A DNA stretch of 64,000 nt from Dongia sedimenti (GTDB lineage Bacteria > Pseudomonadota > Alphaproteobacteria > Dongiales > Dongiaceae). A program made the translations under genes and the position numbers. Below, one piece after another: positions 8,419 through 16,435 of the stretch; positions within the stretch are counted from its first letter, which is position 1; the number at the start of each line of letters is the position of its first letter. The notes beneath the pieces were generated by a model. That model was given only the letters and a program-made list of their open reading frames with translations, made no database searches and had not been told where the DNA came from. The DNA is taken from contig JAUYVI010000005.1 of NCBI GenBank assembly GCA_030715195.1, forward strand, positions 434,001-498,000. The letters run 5' to 3'.

Positions 8419-8955
8419 ATGTACGCCGTCCGCCTCTGGTCGGTGCGCCACGCCCGTGGCCTCAACCGCTTCTACCAGGCCTTCGAGAAGGCCTTGGTGG
8501 CGCTGCATCCGCTCTGGAACCGAATCGGCTACGACAAGCTCGAGCAGCCGTTCCAGAAGCTGGAGAAGGCCTCCAAGGGCTTCCTGTTCGACTGCCAGAT
8601 GTGCGGGCAATGCGTGCTCTCCTCGACCGGCATGTCCTGCCCGATGAATTGCCCGAAGACCCTGCGCAACGGCCCTTGCGGCGGCGTCCGCCCGAACGGC
8701 CATTGCGAGGTGAAGCCCGAGATGAAATGCGTCTGGGTGCAGGGCTGGCAGGGTGCGGCGCGGATGGATGACGGCCTCGAAAAGATCCGCAACGTGCAGC
8801 ACGCCGTCGATTACAGCATCAAGGGCAAGTCGGCCTGGCTGCGCGTCGTGCGCATGACCAGGAAGATCGGCGAGTTCGCGCCGAAACCGGTCAAGGCGCC
8901 GGTTGCGAAACCGGCCGCACCGAAGGCCCAGGCTTCCGAGGGGAAGGCGGCATGA
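8419..8955 (+). CDS. metV: MetV-like zinc/iron-sulfur subunit of methylene-THF reductase
   Basis: A 178-aa protein starting at ATG 8419. It corresponds to the methylene-THF reductase C-terminal (MetV) family, known as the MetF partner in acetogens. The core is cysteine-dense: CQMCGQCVLSSTGMSCPMNC, then GPCGG, GHCEV and MKCVW, enough ligands for more than one metal centre. The tail after residue 150 is rich in Ala, Pro and Lys and is probably disordered. The stop overlaps the metF-like start (ATGA at 8952-8955), which implies translational coupling and a stoichiometric MetVF complex. It probably passes electrons between MetF flavin and an external donor or acceptor such as the large flavoprotein upstream. 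Confidence 0.82.
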   Translation: MYAVRLWSVRHARGLNRFYQAFEKALVALHPLWNRIGYDKLEQPFQKLEKASKGFLFDCQMCGQCVLSSTGMSCPMNCPKTLRNGPCGGVRPNGHCEVKPEMKCVWVQGWQGAARMDDGLEKIRNVQHAVDYSIKGKSAWLRVVRMTRKIGEFAPKPVKAPVAKPAAPKAQASEGKAA

Positions 8956-9995
8956 ATCCCGACCTGCCCCCGCATTACGATCCGGGCGCGCCGCTCCCCA
9001 ACCTGCCGGGCCATTCCTCCGGCGGACGGCTGGAGCGCATCCTGCGTTCGGGTCGCTTCGCCGTGACCGCCGAATTGAACCCGCCGGATTCCGCCGACCC
9101 GCGCGACGTCTACGACCGCGCGCTGGTGCTCTCGGAAGTCTGCGACGCGATCAACGCGACCGATGCGAGCGGCGCCAACTGCCACATGTCCTCGGTCGGC
9201 ATCTGCTCGCTGCTGACCCGGGCGGGCTATGCGGTGATCATGCAGATCTCCTGCCGCGACCGGAACCGGATCGCGATCCAGGGCGATGTGCTGGGCGCTG
9301 CCGCCATGGGGGTGCAGAACATCCTCTGCCTGACCGGCGACGGGGTGCAGGCCGGCGACCAGCCGCAGGCCAAGCCGGTCTTCGACTTCGATTCGACCTC
9401 GTTGCTGAATTGCATCACCACGATGCGGGACAAGGGCCAGTTCCTGTCGGGCCGCAAGCTCACCACCCGGCCTCAGGTCTTTCTGGGCGCCGCCGCCAAT
9501 CCCTTCGTGCCGCCGTTCGAATGGCGGGGCGACCATATCGGCAAGAAGATTGCCGCGGGCGCCCAGTTCATCCAGACCCAGTATTGCTACGACGTGCCGC
9601 TCCTGCGCCAGTTCATGGAGAAAGTGCGCGAGAACCGGTTGCATGAAAAAGCGTTCTTCCTGGTCGGCGTCGGGCCTCTGCCGTCGGCCAAGACCGGGCG
9701 CTGGATGAAGAACAATGTGCCGGGCGTGCACATTCCGGAGCCGGTCCTGGAGCGGATCGAGAAGGCCAAGGACCAGAAGGCCGAGGGCAAGCAGCTCTGC
9801 ATCGATCTCATCCAGGAGATCAGCGAGATCGACGGCGTGGCCGGAATCCACGTCATGGCCTATCGCCAGGAGGAGTTCGTGAACGAGATCATCCACGCCT
9901 CCGGCGTCATGAAGAATCGCAAGCCGCGGCGTGCGCCGCGACCCGCAGAACAAACCCAGTCAGGACCCGGGGCGCTTGCCCCCGCCGCCAGTTAA
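8952..9995 (+). CDS. metF: Methylenetetrahydrofolate reductase (MetF-like)
   Basis: A 347-aa TIM-barrel flavoprotein, start overlapping the MetV-like stop by 4 bp. Family features are the early FAVTAELNPP strand (Glu41 aligns with the catalytic acid), NILCLTGDGVQAGDQP after the central strands, GAQFIQTQYCYD near strand 6, and a C-terminal GVAGIHVMAYRQEE. It interconverts 5,10-methylene-THF and 5-methyl-THF with FAD. The pairing with MetV rather than a lone NADH-dependent MetF suggests it may run in the oxidative direction, consuming methyl-THF formed by the downstream corrinoid methyltransferase. The direction is inferred from context. Confidence 0.88.
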   Translation: MNPDLPPHYDPGAPLPNLPGHSSGGRLERILRSGRFAVTAELNPPDSADPRDVYDRALVLSEVCDAINATDASGANCHMSSVGICSLLTRAGYAVIMQISCRDRNRIAIQGDVLGAAAMGVQNILCLTGDGVQAGDQPQAKPVFDFDSTSLLNCITTMRDKGQFLSGRKLTTRPQVFLGAAANPFVPPFEWRGDHIGKKIAAGAQFIQTQYCYDVPLLRQFMEKVRENRLHEKAFFLVGVGPLPSAKTGRWMKNNVPGVHIPEPVLERIEKAKDQKAEGKQLCIDLIQEISEIDGVAGIHVMAYRQEEFVNEIIHASGVMKNRKPRRAPRPAEQTQSGPGALAPAAS

Positions 9996-10014
9996 CGAGA
10001 AGGATATCGACCCC

Positions 10015-10965
10015 ATGACCGACACCGTCATCAGCTCCGCCACCAAGGAAGTGGTCATCGGTTTCGACCGGCCGTTCTGCGTGATCGGCGAGCGCATCAA
10101 CCCCACGGGGCGCAAGCTGCTGGCGGCCGAGATGGCGGCCGGCGATTACAGCCGGGTCAAGTCCGACACGATCGCCCAGGTCGAGGCCGGCGCGCATATG
10201 CTGGACGTCAACGCCGGCATCCCGATGGCCGACGAGCCGCGGATCCTGGCCGAGACCATCAAGCTGGTGCAGTCGCTGACCGACGTGCCGCTGTCGATCG
10301 ATTCCTCGATCGTGGCCGCGCTCGAGGCCGGCCTCGCTGCCTACAAGGGCAAGCCGCTGCTGAACTCGGTGACCGGCGAGGAAGAGCGGCTCGAGGTCAT
10401 CCTGCCGCTGGTGAAGAAATACGATTGCGCGGTGATCGCCATCTCCAACGACGAGACCGGCATCTCCGAAGATCCCGACGTCCGCTTCGAGGTCGCGAAG
10501 AAGATCGTCAATCGCGCCGCGGATTACGGCATCCATTATTCGAACATCGTGGTCGATCCGCTGGTGATGCCGATCGGCGCGCTGGGCCAGGCCGGGCAGT
10601 CGGCTTTCAAGCTGATCCGCCGCCTGCACGACGAGTTGAAGGTCAACACCAGCTGCGGCGCGTCGAATATCAGCTTCGGCCTGCCGAACCGCCACGGCCT
10701 CAACCAGGCCTTCCTGGCGATGGCGATCGGCGCCGGCATGACCAGCGCCATCATGAACCCGCTGCATGCCGAGGAGATGACCGGCGTCATGGGCGCCGAC
10801 ACCTTGATGGGCCATGACGCCCATTGCGCCGCCTGGATCAAGAAGTTCCGCGAGCCGGCGCCGGAAGGCGACGCCGCCGGCGCGCGTGGCCGGCGCGAGC
10901 GCAGCGGCCGCCGCGGCGGTGGCGGCGGCGCGGCCCCGGCTTCGACCGAAGGCGCGTCGGCGTAA
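10015..10965 (+). CDS. Methyltetrahydrofolate:corrinoid methyltransferase
   Basis: A 316-aa protein starting at ATG 10015 (an upstream extension in frame is Pro-rich and lacks family similarity). The pterin-binding (DHPS-like) TIM barrel is evident: FCVIGERINPTGRK, AGAHMLDVNAGIP, VPLSIDSSIVAALEAGL, NSVTGEEERL, SCGASNISFGLPNR and GMTSAIMNPLH, all typical of AcsE/MtrH-like methyltransferases. It would transfer a methyl group between THF and a corrinoid protein. The last 45 residues are an Arg/Gly/Ala-rich tail unrelated to the fold. The corrinoid protein itself is not in the window. A palindromic repeat follows the stop and separates the gene from its likely activator. Confidence 0.9.
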   Translation: MTDTVISSATKEVVIGFDRPFCVIGERINPTGRKLLAAEMAAGDYSRVKSDTIAQVEAGAHMLDVNAGIPMADEPRILAETIKLVQSLTDVPLSIDSSIVAALEAGLAAYKGKPLLNSVTGEEERLEVILPLVKKYDCAVIAISNDETGISEDPDVRFEVAKKIVNRAADYGIHYSNIVVDPLVMPIGALGQAGQSAFKLIRRLHDELKVNTSCGASNISFGLPNRHGLNQAFLAMAIGAGMTSAIMNPLHAEEMTGVMGADTLMGHDAHCAAWIKKFREPAPEGDAAGARGRRERSGRRGGGGGAAPASTEGASA

Positions 10966-10990
10966 TCGTTCGATAAATCTGGCATACGCA

Positions 10991-11072
10991 CCCCCACCCC
11001 AGCCCGCCCCCGATTCGGGGGCGGGAGAAGAGAGTCCCCTCCCCCGAATCGGGGGAGGGTTAGGGTGGGGGT
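10991..11072. repeat. C-rich palindromic repeat, family 1, copy A (complete)
   Basis: Structure tail-stem-spacer-stem-tail: CCCCCACCCC, then GCCCCCGATTCGGGGGC, a short AGA-rich spacer, then CTCCCCCGAATCGGGGGAG, then GGGTGGGGGT. Each half folds alone and the two halves pair with each other. It starts 25 nt after the methyltransferase stop and ends 19 nt before the corrinoid activator start. Further copies or halves lie at 22731, 23174, 50552 and 56428. Confidence 0.9.
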
Positions 11073-11091
11073 CCGCAACACTGAGTGAAGC

Positions 11092-13152
11092 ATGGATCAG
11101 CCTGCGACGGAAAAGACGACGAACGGCATCACCAACGGCGACGGGCATGAAAACCCGCTGATCGCGTTCATGCCGTCGGGCCGGCGCGGCCGGTTTCCGG
11201 TCGGCACGCCGATCCTGCAGGCCGCCCGCTCGCTCGGCGTCGATATCGATTCGGTCTGCGGCGGGCGCGGCATCTGCGGCCGCTGCCAGGTGGTGGTCTC
11301 GGAAGGCGAGTTCGCCAAGCTCGGCGTCACCTCGAAATCCGACCACCTCTCCGACTTCTCCGCGGTCGAGCAGCGCTATGGCGACAAGCGCGGGTTGAAG
11401 CCGGGCCGTCGCCTGTCCTGCTCCGCGCATGTGCTGGGCGATCTGGTCATCGACGTGCCCTCGGACAGCCAGGTGCACAAGCAGGTCGTGCGCAAGCGCG
11501 CCGAGATGCGCACCATCGAATTGGATCCGATCATCACCCTGCATTATGTCGAGGTCGCCGAACCCGACATGCACGATCCGACCGGCGATCTCCAGCGCCT
11601 GGAAAAGGCGCTGAAGGAGCAGTGGAAGCTCGAGAACCTCGACTGCGACATCCGCGCGATCCAGGGCCTGCAGCAGGCCCTGCGCAAGGGCGAGTGGAAG
11701 GTCACCGTCGCGGTCCATCTCGGCAAGCAGATCACCGCGGTCTGGCCCGGCTTCAACGACAAGGTCTATGGCCTGGCCGTCGATGTCGGCTCGACCACCA
11801 TCGCCGGCCATCTTTGCGATCTGGCGACCGGCGACGTGGTGGCGTCCTCGGGCCTGATGAACCCGCAGATCCGCTTCGGCGAAGACCTGATGAGCCGGGT
11901 CTCCTACGTCATGATGAATCCCGGCGGCGAGGTCGAGATGACCAAGGCCGTGCGCGACGCGCTGAACGACATGGTGCAGGCCGTCGCGAAGGAAGCCGGC
12001 TGCTCGATCGAGAGCATCCTGGAATGCACCTTCGTCGGCAATCCGATCATGCACCACCTCTTGCTGGGGATTAATCCGGTCGAGCTCGGCGGCGCGCCGT
12101 TTGCTCTCGCCACCGACGGTCCGGTGCAGATCTGGGCGACCGAGATCGACCTGAAGATTCATCCCAACGCCCGCATCTATGTGCTGCCCTGCATCGCCGG
12201 CCATGTCGGCGCCGACACCGCGGGTGTCATCCTCTCGGAGAGCCCGCACGAATCCGACGAGATGACGCTGATCGTCGATGTCGGCACCAATGCCGAGATC
12301 GTGCTGGGCAACAAGCACCGGCTGCTCGCCGCCTCCTCGCCGACCGGTCCCGCCTTCGAGGGCGCGCAGATCTCCTGCGGCCAGCGGGCGGCGCCGGGCG
12401 CCATCGAGCGCGTGCGTATCGACCGCGCGACCCTGGAACCGCGCTTCAAGGTGATCGGTTGCGACCTCTGGTCGGACCATCCGGACTTCAAGGCGAAGAC
12501 CGAGGGGCTCGGCGTTACCGGGGTCTGCGGCTCGGGCATCATCGAGTGCCTGGCCGAGATGTATCTCTCCGGGATCATCACCCAGGACGGCGTGGTCGAC
12601 GGCGCGATGGCGGCGAAGTCGCCGCGGGTCCAGCAGGACGGCCGCACCTTCACCTATCTCCTGCATGACGGCGAGCCGCAGCTGAAGATCACCCAGAACG
12701 ACGTGCGGGCGATCCAGCTCGCCAAGGCGGCGCTCTATGCGGGTGCCCGCCTGCTGATGGACCATCTCGGCATCGACAAGCTCGACCGCATCACGCTGGC
12801 CGGCGCCTTCGGCAGCCATATCGATGTTAAATACGCGATGGTCCTCGGCATGATCCCGGATTGCGATCTCGCCAAGGTGACCAGCGCCGGCAACGCCGCC
12901 GGCACCGGCGCCCGCATCGCGCTGCTCAACCGTGCTTCGCGCGACGAGATCGTGCGCGTGGTGAAGCAGGTCGAGAAGATCGAGACCGCGGTCGAGCCGA
13001 AGTTCCAGGAACACTTCGTCGGCGCCATGGCGATCCCGCACAAGACCGCGCCCTATCCGCACCTCGCCAAGGCCGTGAACCTGCCGGCGCCGAAGGCCGC
13101 GGCGCCGATGGACGAGGGCGATGGCGGACGCCGCAGGCGACGGCGCGGCTAG
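11092..13152 (+). CDS. Corrinoid reductive activator (RACo-like, ASKHA fold, [2Fe-2S])
   Basis: A 686-aa protein. The N-terminus has a ferredoxin-like [2Fe-2S] domain, SVCGGRGICGRCQVVVSEGE (C56, C62, C65, with a fourth Cys near 110 in RRLSCSAH). A linker domain follows, then an ASKHA ATPase of the DUF4445 type: GLAVDVGSTTIAGHLCDL (phosphate 1), MTLIVDVGTNAEIVLGNK, GVTGVCGSGIIE and LAGAFGSHID. RACo proteins use ATP to re-reduce inactive Co(II) corrinoid to Co(I). This is strong support for corrinoid chemistry in the cluster although no corrinoid protein is encoded nearby. The C-terminus ends in a short Arg-rich tail. The start follows a GTGAAGC context without a strong ribosome site. Confidence 0.9.
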   Translation: MDQPATEKTTNGITNGDGHENPLIAFMPSGRRGRFPVGTPILQAARSLGVDIDSVCGGRGICGRCQVVVSEGEFAKLGVTSKSDHLSDFSAVEQRYGDKRGLKPGRRLSCSAHVLGDLVIDVPSDSQVHKQVVRKRAEMRTIELDPIITLHYVEVAEPDMHDPTGDLQRLEKALKEQWKLENLDCDIRAIQGLQQALRKGEWKVTVAVHLGKQITAVWPGFNDKVYGLAVDVGSTTIAGHLCDLATGDVVASSGLMNPQIRFGEDLMSRVSYVMMNPGGEVEMTKAVRDALNDMVQAVAKEAGCSIESILECTFVGNPIMHHLLLGINPVELGGAPFALATDGPVQIWATEIDLKIHPNARIYVLPCIAGHVGADTAGVILSESPHESDEMTLIVDVGTNAEIVLGNKHRLLAASSPTGPAFEGAQISCGQRAAPGAIERVRIDRATLEPRFKVIGCDLWSDHPDFKAKTEGLGVTGVCGSGIIECLAEMYLSGIITQDGVVDGAMAAKSPRVQQDGRTFTYLLHDGEPQLKITQNDVRAIQLAKAALYAGARLLMDHLGIDKLDRITLAGAFGSHIDVKYAMVLGMIPDCDLAKVTSAGNAAGTGARIALLNRASRDEIVRVVKQVEKIETAVEPKFQEHFVGAMAIPHKTAPYPHLAKAVNLPAPKAAAPMDEGDGGRRRRRRG

Positions 13153-13302
13153 CCGGTTTCGGCAAAATAATCCTAGCATTGCACGGCATGTCGCTTGCGT
13201 TGCGACGGCGGCGCGCGTCGGTTCTGGTGTTCACTTTTTCGCCGGATGACAAGGACTTGGCGCGTATCTGTGAAGCCCGCGCCGTGCTCCTTCGGTGTCC
13301 TG

Positions 13303-13341
13303 GGCAGAATCTGCCGGGCGGTCGGCAGATTCTGCCGACCG
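13303..13341. promoter_or_regulatory. Two tandem palindromes, probable double operator
   Basis: GGCAGAATCTGCC (13303-13315) is followed by a longer perfect palindrome with 11-bp arms CGGTCGGCAGA / TCTGCCGACCG around one base (13319-13341). Both share the core GGCAGA-N-TCTGCC, and their dyad centres (13309 and 13330) are 21 bp apart, two helical turns. The one-base centre and the lack of a T-run argue against a terminator. The site is directly upstream of the ribosome-binding region of the gene at 13364, so a dimeric regulator binding side by side on one DNA face is likely. The regulator is unknown. Confidence 0.6.
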
Positions 13342-13363
13342 AGAGGAGAACGGCGCGGCGATC

Positions 13364-13741
13364 ATGCCGAGAAAGGATGTCGCCGTGCCCCCCAGCCGTC
13401 CCGATCCGATCGCTTCGTCCCATTTGCTGCGGGCGCCCCGCAAAGGCTCATCGCAGGACTACCGTCGCATGGTCGAAGCGATCCAGGCCGACGATCTCGA
13501 CACCGCACGCCGGGCCTACGGCCATCTGATGGAGCGGCTCAGCAGTGCCGGCGCCGGCACCGGCGGCGCGCTGGCCAAGATCGGCGCCAGCCTCCGCCGC
13601 GGCGACCTTGCCGCCGCCCAGCGCACGCTTGACGGATTGGAGAGCAAGGCGCTGCGGGTCCTGCGGGGGCTGCGCGAGCTCACGGATCTGGCCGCGGGGC
13701 GCGCCGAAGCGAGCGGCGTCACCACACGCAAGCCGAATTGA
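13364..13741 (+). CDS. Hypothetical helical protein with an internal repeat
   Basis: A 125-aa protein, start at ATG 13364 after GAGAGGAGAA; longer starts would run through the palindromic operators. It is soluble and helical. A short unit occurs twice, AIQADDLDTARRAYGHL and SLRRGDLAAAQRTLDGL, similar to helical hairpin repeats seen in other uncharacterised proteobacterial proteins. The N-terminal 30 residues are basic and Pro/Ser-rich. No catalytic motif. It follows the one-carbon cluster at 211 bp and appears separately regulated through the tandem palindromes. Confidence 0.6.
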   Translation: MPRKDVAVPPSRPDPIASSHLLRAPRKGSSQDYRRMVEAIQADDLDTARRAYGHLMERLSSAGAGTGGALAKIGASLRRGDLAAAQRTLDGLESKALRVLRGLRELTDLAAGRAEASGVTTRKPN

Positions 13742-14088
13742 ATTCACGCAGGGCGGCAGGCCGCCGTGCGACGCCAGATTCCTGAATTCACGCGCGCTGC
13801 AGGCGGAGGCGCGGCGCCGATTGTGGTATGATCGGCGTGCTGTTCGACATCGTAAAATGCCGCATCCCGATGCCTGCTGCGCCGCAACGCAGACCGGACG
13901 CAGACAGAATCGACATGGCGCCGTCCGATGGAAACCCGCTGCAAGGTTTACCCAGGGTTTACCAAACGATGAATCGATTGGGCCTCTCGATTGGAGAAAG
14001 GCCATGCTCATCAACAGCTTCGCATGGTCTACGCCCCCGCGCAGAGCAACCTTGCACCATCGAAGCTAAGGCAACTCCGTGCTGACGC
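13742..14088. other. Intergenic region without a supportable gene
   Basis: Two near-identical GAATTCACGC words (13740 and 13784 areas), an orphan TATGAT hexamer preceded by TG (13827-13832), and a GGTTTACC direct repeat (two units spaced by 2 nt, near 13944-13962) are the only features seen. An 85-codon plus-strand frame (13828-14085) has no coding bias, ribosome site or recognisable domain. Confidence 0.4.
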
Positions 14089-14916
14089 TCACGGCCACTG
14101 CTTCAGCTTCTCCTGCAGGCTGGCTGGCCACTGGTCCATGGGCGGGTAAAGCCGCGGCGCCTCGCCGCCATCCTGCATGGCGGCGAAGACCCGCTTGTTC
14201 GCGGGGTCGATCGCGATCAGCAGGTTGGTGGAATCCTCGGCGGAATCGTCGAAGCAATCGCCGACGATCACGCCCTCGGGCGTCGCGTCCATCGGATCGC
14301 CCTTGCCGAAATAGTTGGTGAAGGTGTTGTAGTCCGGACCGAGCAGCGCCTTGAAGGCGGCGAGGACATCGGCATTATCCAGCGCCTCCCAGGGATACCG
14401 GCCGATCAGTTCATTGGCGTTCGCCCAGCTCGTGCCGGGCTTCGGTTGGAAGGCTTCGGCGACCGGTTGCTCCAGGCCCTTGGCGAAGGACCAATGATAG
14501 ACCGTGCCGTCGCGACCGCCGATCGGCGGAAAGCGCACGGTGATCACGCCCTGGTCGGCGCTGGTCTCCGCATTGTCCGAGCAGGTGCCGAAGGGTTCGG
14601 TCGCCACCGCCTTGCCGGCTTCGTCGACCGAGATCACCACGTAGTTGCCGGGGCAGCCATTGCCGCCGTCCGAAACCAGCAGGACCGCAGCGCCGGACTT
14701 GCCGCTGTCGAACGAGGTCTCGACCTCGATGAAGGCGTCTTCCTCCAGGATGTCGCCGTCGATCTTCGCCTGCATGCGCGATTCGTCGGTGGTCACGAGC
14801 TCGAGGGTCTTGCCGCCGAGCGTGACCGACGGTGGGTTCTGTTGCGCCGGCGCCGGATCCGGAACGGCGATGAGGGCGAGTAGACAAAGCAGCGGCGCGG
14901 CGGCCTTTACTGGCAT
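14089..14916 (-). CDS. Secreted protein of unknown function
   Basis: A 275-aa protein starting at ATG 14916; the frame is open far upstream, but only from here does it show a signal peptide (MPVKAAAPLLCLLALIAVPD, cut near PAPAQ) and coding similarity to a secreted protein. The mature part has alternating strands (SVTLGGKTLELVTTDES, FIEVETSFDSGKSGAAVLLV) and two cysteine-containing segments (GGNGCPGNYVVISVDEAGK, FGTCSDN, VGDCFDDS). No family recognised. It lies 74 bp downstream of hemN on the same strand and may be co-transcribed. Confidence 0.65.
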   Translation of the reverse strand: MPVKAAAPLLCLLALIAVPDPAPAQQNPPSVTLGGKTLELVTTDESRMQAKIDGDILEEDAFIEVETSFDSGKSGAAVLLVSDGGNGCPGNYVVISVDEAGKAVATEPFGTCSDNAETSADQGVITVRFPPIGGRDGTVYHWSFAKGLEQPVAEAFQPKPGTSWANANELIGRYPWEALDNADVLAAFKALLGPDYNTFTNYFGKGDPMDATPEGVIVGDCFDDSAEDSTNLLIAIDPANKRVFAAMQDGGEAPRLYPPMDQWPASLQEKLKQWP

Positions 14917-14990
14917 GAAGACGTCCCTGACGCGAATCCGGAGGCGGATTCTCACCGAACCGGCGGCCGAGGACAACCCGGGATAAAGGT

Positions 14991-16364
14991 CTAGACGGCG
15001 CGGCTGTGGCGGCCCGGCCCGGCATTCAGGTAGGTGTCGAAGGCCGCCGCGACCAGCCGCGACAGCGGCAGGCCCGCTTCGGTGACCCGCAACATGTTCC
15101 CGGAAAGTGTCGCGATGCCGTCGGCGATCAGCGGCGCGAGCCTGGCGCGTTCGGCGGGGAACTGGGCGTTCGGCAGATCGAAATCGGCCGCCAGGGCGTC
15201 GAGGTCCAGCGCGCCCAAGCACATCAGCCGCTCGATCGCCGCACCCCGCCATCGGTCCTCGGCGCCGAGGGCTAGGCCGCGCTGCGTCGCCAGCCGCCCG
15301 GCTGCGATCGCCCGACTCCAGAGCGGGATGTCGGCCGCGTTCTGGGCATAGCCCTGCACGGTCGCGCTGATCGCCGAAGGGCCGAGCCCGACCAACGTCT
15401 CGGCGCCGTCCGTGGTGTAGCCCTGGAAGTTGCGGCGCAAGGTTCCCCGGTCGAGGGCGATGGTGAGCGGATCCGTTGCCTGCGCGAAGTGGTCGAGCCC
15501 GATGCGGCGATAGCCGGCCGCCTCGATCTGCCGCGCCGCATTCTCGGCGAGCTCGAGGCGCAAGGCCGCGTCGGGCAGCGCCTCTTCCACGATCTGCGAC
15601 TGGTGCTTCTTCATCCAGGGCACATGGGCATAGCCGAAGACGGCGAACCGATCGGGCGTCAGCGACAGCGCCTGTTCGATCGAATGCGCAAAGCCCGCCC
15701 GGGTCTGATAGGGCAGGCCGTAGATCAGGTCGAAATTGATCCCGCCGACGCCGATCCCGCGCAGGCCGTCGACGACGTCGCGGACCAGATCGAACGGCTG
15801 CTCGCGATTGATCGCGCGCTGCACGATCGGGTCGAAATCCTGGATGCCAAGACTGGCGCGGCCAAGGCCGCAATCCTTCAGGGCGGCGAGAAGATCGCGG
15901 CCCACCCCGCGCGGGTCGAGCTCCATGTCGATCTCGGTGTCGGAATCGAAATCGAACAGCCCGCGGAGCTCGCCCATCAGGCGGCTCAAATCATCCGGTG
16001 ACAGAACGTTCGGCGTGCCGCCGCCCCAATGCAGCTGGGCGACGCGCCGACGCCCGCCGAAAGCCTCCGCCACCAGCGCCATCTCGCGGCGGAGATGCGC
16101 GGTAAAATCCTCGATCGGCTGATAGCGTGCCACGATCTTGGTGTGGCAGCCGCAGTACCAGCACATCTGCCGGCAATAGGGCACGTGGATGTAGAGCGAG
16201 ATCGGCCGCTCGGGATCGCTCTGGGCGAGCCAGGCGTGCTGATCCGCGGGACCGATGCCGCCATGGAAATGCGGCGCGGTCGGATAGCTGGTGTAGCGCG
16301 GCACCGGCCGGTCGTATTTCAGGGCCAGTGTCTTCGCCGTCGGCAGGGTCTCGGTCTCGGCCAC
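14991..16364 (-). CDS. hemN: Oxygen-independent coproporphyrinogen III oxidase
   Basis: A 457-aa radical SAM enzyme starting at GTG 16364 with GAGG six bases upstream. YIHVPYCRQMCWYCGC carries the CxxxCxxC cluster motif plus the extra Cys typical of true HemN; RYTSYPTAPHFHGGIG is the N-terminal HemN signature, and QLHWGGGTPNVL is the SAM-binding glycine motif. Length equals that of genuine HemN rather than the shorter HemW. It converts coproporphyrinogen III to protoporphyrinogen IX when oxygen is scarce. An FNR-type dyad 58 bp upstream indicates anaerobic induction. Confidence 0.95.
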   Translation of the reverse strand: MAETETLPTAKTLALKYDRPVPRYTSYPTAPHFHGGIGPADQHAWLAQSDPERPISLYIHVPYCRQMCWYCGCHTKIVARYQPIEDFTAHLRREMALVAEAFGGRRRVAQLHWGGGTPNVLSPDDLSRLMGELRGLFDFDSDTEIDMELDPRGVGRDLLAALKDCGLGRASLGIQDFDPIVQRAINREQPFDLVRDVVDGLRGIGVGGINFDLIYGLPYQTRAGFAHSIEQALSLTPDRFAVFGYAHVPWMKKHQSQIVEEALPDAALRLELAENAARQIEAAGYRRIGLDHFAQATDPLTIALDRGTLRRNFQGYTTDGAETLVGLGPSAISATVQGYAQNAADIPLWSRAIAAGRLATQRGLALGAEDRWRGAAIERLMCLGALDLDALAADFDLPNAQFPAERARLAPLIADGIATLSGNMLRVTEAGLPLSRLVAAAFDTYLNAGPGRHSRAV

Positions 16365-16421
16365 GCATGCCTCGCGGAACAGGGTCTGGAGACAGTGTGA
16401 CGGCCCGACCGGGCACCCGCC

Positions 16422-16435
16422 TTGACTTGGGTCAA
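16422..16435 (-). promoter_or_regulatory. FNR/FnrL/FixK-type binding site upstream of hemN
   Basis: TTGAC-TTGG-GTCAA is a perfect dyad matching the TTGAT-N4-ATCAA consensus in all but the innermost base of each arm, and TTGAC arms are common in alphaproteobacterial FnrL/FixK sites. Its centre is near 16428.5, so a class II site (-41.5) would place the transcript start near 16387, 23 nt before the hemN start codon. It overlaps the last codons of the GNAT gene. Confidence 0.75.

Noticed and set aside
10991..11072. CRISPR-like repeat appearance
   Set aside because: It is a two-fold palindrome with no regularly spaced unique spacers; the same unit is dispersed singly across the window.
9907..13179. 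1090-codon antisense frame across the methyltransferase and corrinoid activator genes
   Set aside because: Spans two genes and a repeat and is His/Arg/Asp-rich low-complexity; a GC artefact.
13828..14085. 85-codon frame in the gap after the helical-repeat protein
   Set aside because: No ribosome site, no coding bias and no family resemblance.
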